Positions 7,089 through 8,897 of a DNA stretch of 8,897 nt are shown piece by piece (position 1 is the stretch's first letter; each line of letters begins with the position of its first letter). The translations under genes were made by a program, and so were the position numbers. This stretch comes from CAYSPG01 sp964432885 (lineage in GTDB: Bacteria > Bacteroidota > Bacteroidia > AKYH767-A > OLB10): NCBI GenBank assembly GCA_964432885.1, contig CAYSPG010000037.1, positions 1 through 8,897 of the forward strand. The letters are read 5' to 3'. The notes beneath the pieces were generated by a model that was given only the letters and a program-made list of their open reading frames with translations, was not told the DNA's origin and ran no database searches.

Positions 7089-8681
7089 ATGTACGAGCAA
7101 GAAATACAAAAACGCAGAACCTTTGCCATCATCAGCCACCCCGATGCGGGTAAAACTACATTAACAGAAAAACTATTGTTGTTTGGCGGAGCCATTCAGG
7201 TGGCAGGTGCTGTAAAATCAAACAAGATTAAAAAAACTGCTGCCAGCGATTTTATGGAAATAGAAAAGCAGCGTGGAATTTCTGTTGCTACTTCGGTAAT
7301 GAGTTTTGAGTACAAAAATGTTTTAATCAATTTACTTGATACTCCCGGCCACAAAGATTTTGCTGAAGACACGTATCGAACACTCACTGCAGTTGACAGT
7401 GTAATTCTTGTAATTGATTCGGTAAACGGAGTAGAGCCACAGACGGAACGTTTGATGGAAGTGTGCCGCATGCGAAATACACCTGTAATTGTTTTTATAA
7501 ATAAGATGGACCGCGAAGGGCAAAACCCTTTTGATTTGCTTGATGAGATTGAAGAAAAACTTTTTATCCATGCGCGCCCATTAAGCTGGCCAATAAGTGG
7601 CGGAAGTACTTTTCAGGGAGTGTATAATTTGTTTGACCACAGTTTGCATTTGTTTCGTGCCAATCAAAAAGCAACAGACGATGATTTTGTTCCGATAAAA
7701 GATGTGAATGATAAAATATTAGACGAAAAATTAGGTCGCTACGTTGGACAGTTGCGCGAAGATGTTGAGTTGATTGAAGGTGTTTACGAAAAGTTTGACC
7801 AATCACTTTATCTTGATGGTTTGTTAGCTCCCGTATTTTTTGGAAGCGCTGTAAATAATTTTGGAGTAAAAGAATTGCTCGATACGTTTATCGAAATTTC
7901 TCCAACACCACAAGGCCGCGAAACCGATACACGTGCTATTGAACCTACAGAAAACAAGTTTAGTGGCTTTGTTTTTAAAATACATGCCAACATTGACCCT
8001 CGTCACCGCGACCGTATTGCATTTTTGCGTGTGTGCTCAGGAAAGTTTGAGCGCGGAAAATTTTTTCATCACGTAAGATTAAATAAAGAGTTGCGATTTA
8101 ATAACCCTGCAAGTTTTTTGGCGCAGGCAAAAAGTATTATTGATGAAGCCTATCCCGGTGATGTAATTGGTTTGTACGATACCGGCAATTTTAAAATTGG
8201 TGATACGCTTACCGAGGGTGAGCAAATGATGTTTAAAGGTATTCCAAGTTTTTCGCCTGAGATTTTTAAGGAGCTTGTTAACCTTGACCCGATGAAAAGC
8301 AAACAACTTGAAAAAGGTATTGAACAATTAACCAATGAAGGTGTGGCGCAGTTGTTTTATCAAAACGATGGACAGCGAAAAATTGTAGGTACAGTTGGTG
8401 AACTTCAGTTTGAAGTAATACAACATCGTTTGCTTAATGAGTATGGAGCATCATGTAAATTTATTGCGCAAAATATTTACAAAGCATGCTGGGTTGCATC
8501 AACCAATAAAAGTAAGCTGGAAGAATTTATGCGTTTTAAAATGAACAACATTGCCATTGACAAAGACAACCACCCGGTTTACCTTGCCGACTCACAATGG
8601 ATGCTTGACCAGATGATTAAAAATTATCCCGAAGTGGAATTTCATTTTACGAGTGAGTTTAAGATGGAAGTGGCGGGGTAG
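7089..8681 (+). CDS. prfC: Peptide chain release factor 3 (RF3), translational GTPase
   Basis: RF3 is a cytoplasmic GTPase that recycles release factors RF1 and RF2 from the ribosome after peptide release. The 530-residue length is almost that of the E. coli protein (529). The N-terminal GTPase domain shows all the expected motifs: P-loop SHPDAGKTT (16-24), the RF3-typical DFMEIEKQRGISV switch I region (54-66), DTPGH (84-88), and NKMD (138-141). The RF3-like stretch RPLSWPISGG (163-172) follows, and then the domain II and III regions: HRDRIAF.R..SG.F near 305-320, GDVIGLYDTG near 355-365 and VGELQFEV near 438-445. The E-x-x-RGIS pattern and the sequence through to the C-terminus fit RF3 rather than EF-G, LepA or TypA. 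The chosen ATG gives the normal RF3 N-terminus, with the P-loop beginning at residue 16. The gene is intact and looks vertically inherited; it has no functional link to the upstream secreted proteins. Confidence 0.97.
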   Translation: MYEQEIQKRRTFAIISHPDAGKTTLTEKLLLFGGAIQVAGAVKSNKIKKTAASDFMEIEKQRGISVATSVMSFEYKNVLINLLDTPGHKDFAEDTYRTLTAVDSVILVIDSVNGVEPQTERLMEVCRMRNTPVIVFINKMDREGQNPFDLLDEIEEKLFIHARPLSWPISGGSTFQGVYNLFDHSLHLFRANQKATDDDFVPIKDVNDKILDEKLGRYVGQLREDVELIEGVYEKFDQSLYLDGLLAPVFFGSAVNNFGVKELLDTFIEISPTPQGRETDTRAIEPTENKFSGFVFKIHANIDPRHRDRIAFLRVCSGKFERGKFFHHVRLNKELRFNNPASFLAQAKSIIDEAYPGDVIGLYDTGNFKIGDTLTEGEQMMFKGIPSFSPEIFKELVNLDPMKSKQLEKGIEQLTNEGVAQLFYQNDGQRKIVGTVGELQFEVIQHRLLNEYGASCKFIAQNIYKACWVASTNKSKLEEFMRFKMNNIAIDKDNHPVYLADSQWMLDQMIKNYPEVEFHFTSEFKMEVAG

Positions 8682-8745
8682 TCTTTTAGAAAATATTATA
8701 AACTATCTTTCGGCAGGTATAGGTGAAAATTATTAAGAAGAGAAA

Positions 8746-8769
8746 TCATGGTTCTTCAAGCTTGAATGA
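8746..8769. repeat. REP-like short repeat, degenerate copy 1
   Basis: This 24-base segment shares ATGGTTC and CAAGCT at the same spacing, and the final ATGA, with the segment at 8797-8820 (51 bases downstream). It contains the perfect 12-base palindrome TTCAAGCTTGAA (8755-8766). It lies 65 bases after the prfC stop, in sequence with no credible gene. Confidence 0.5.
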
Positions 8770-8796
8770 AGTTTGTTATTGACGCTGAGAATCCCC

Positions 8797-8820
8797 GATG
8801 GTTCGGCAAGCTCACCATGA
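8797..8820. repeat. REP-like short repeat, copy 2
   Basis: ATGGT at 8798-8802 is complementary to ACCAT at 8814-8818, around TTCGGCAAGCTC. The TTCGGCAAGCTCA core resembles short intergenic repeats that I recall from many Bacteroidota and other bacterial genomes; genome-wide copy number cannot be judged from this window. Together with copy 1 it makes a small repeat cluster downstream of prfC. Confidence 0.55.
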
Positions 8821-8842
8821 CACCTCTTCATTTAATTTAATA

Positions 8843-8897
8843 AGAGAGAGGGGAGTGGGGGGGGGGGGGGGGCGCCCCCCCCCCCCCCCCCCGCGCC
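8843..8897. other. Low-complexity G-run/C-run end, probable sequencing or assembly artefact
   Basis: Purine-rich sequence (AGAGAGAGGGGAGTG) passes into 16 consecutive G (8857-8872), then CG, then 18 consecutive C (8875-8892) and GCGCC. Bases 8857-8890 form a perfect fold-back palindrome. Such a run is out of keeping with the AT-rich window and lies at the very end, where poly-G reads from two-colour chemistry joined to their reverse complement would produce it. It should not be treated as biological without raw-read support. Confidence 0.75.

Noticed and set aside
6384..8335. Several open frames of 60-94 codons on the - strand within B2 and prfC
   Set aside because: They are antisense to confident genes, with no recognisable motifs or promoter evidence.

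Overview
This window is most likely from a member of the Bacteroidota (probably an uncultured or metagenome-assembled one). The DNA is AT-rich. Three proteins end in a type IX secretion system (T9SS) type A sorting domain with the [F/S]PNP...NGIY signature. Start codons lack clear Shine-Dalgarno sequences, and candidate promoters fit the Bacteroidetes TTTG / TAnnTTTG pattern. All genes are on the + strand.

Layout. (1) Bases 2-751: the 3' part of a surface 'tail-fibre-like' protein, cut by the window's left edge, with two W..GN...IG.T.N repeats and a C-terminal coiled coil. (2) Bases 771-3115: a two-gene unit A1-B1. A1 is a secreted T9SS cargo with W-x-K repeats. B1 is a short secreted protein of a family I do not recognise. 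(3) Bases 3228-7030: a second, diverged copy of the same unit, A2-B2. In both copies the B start codon overlaps the A stop codon by four bases (ATGA). B2 carries the B1-like domain at its N-terminus and adds about 480 residues ending in its own T9SS sorting domain, whereas B1 stops at the end of the shared domain. (4) Bases 7089-8681: prfC, peptide chain release factor 3, a housekeeping gene with its own candidate promoter. (5) Bases 8682-8897: non-coding sequence with two short REP-like repeats, then a G-run/C-run palindrome that looks like an assembly artefact.

The most interesting content is the tandemly duplicated A-B unit. The translational overlap is kept in both copies, and the B domain has long identical runs while the A partners have diverged much more. 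This suggests A and B are made together and may work together at the cell surface, but no activity can be assigned from the sequence. B1 ends exactly where a 37-base bulged hairpin begins, which raises the possibility that a small palindromic repeat truncated a once longer B1. There is no CRISPR array, tRNA, rRNA, transposase or recognisable defence gene in the window, and no gene-free stretch exceeds 300 bases.
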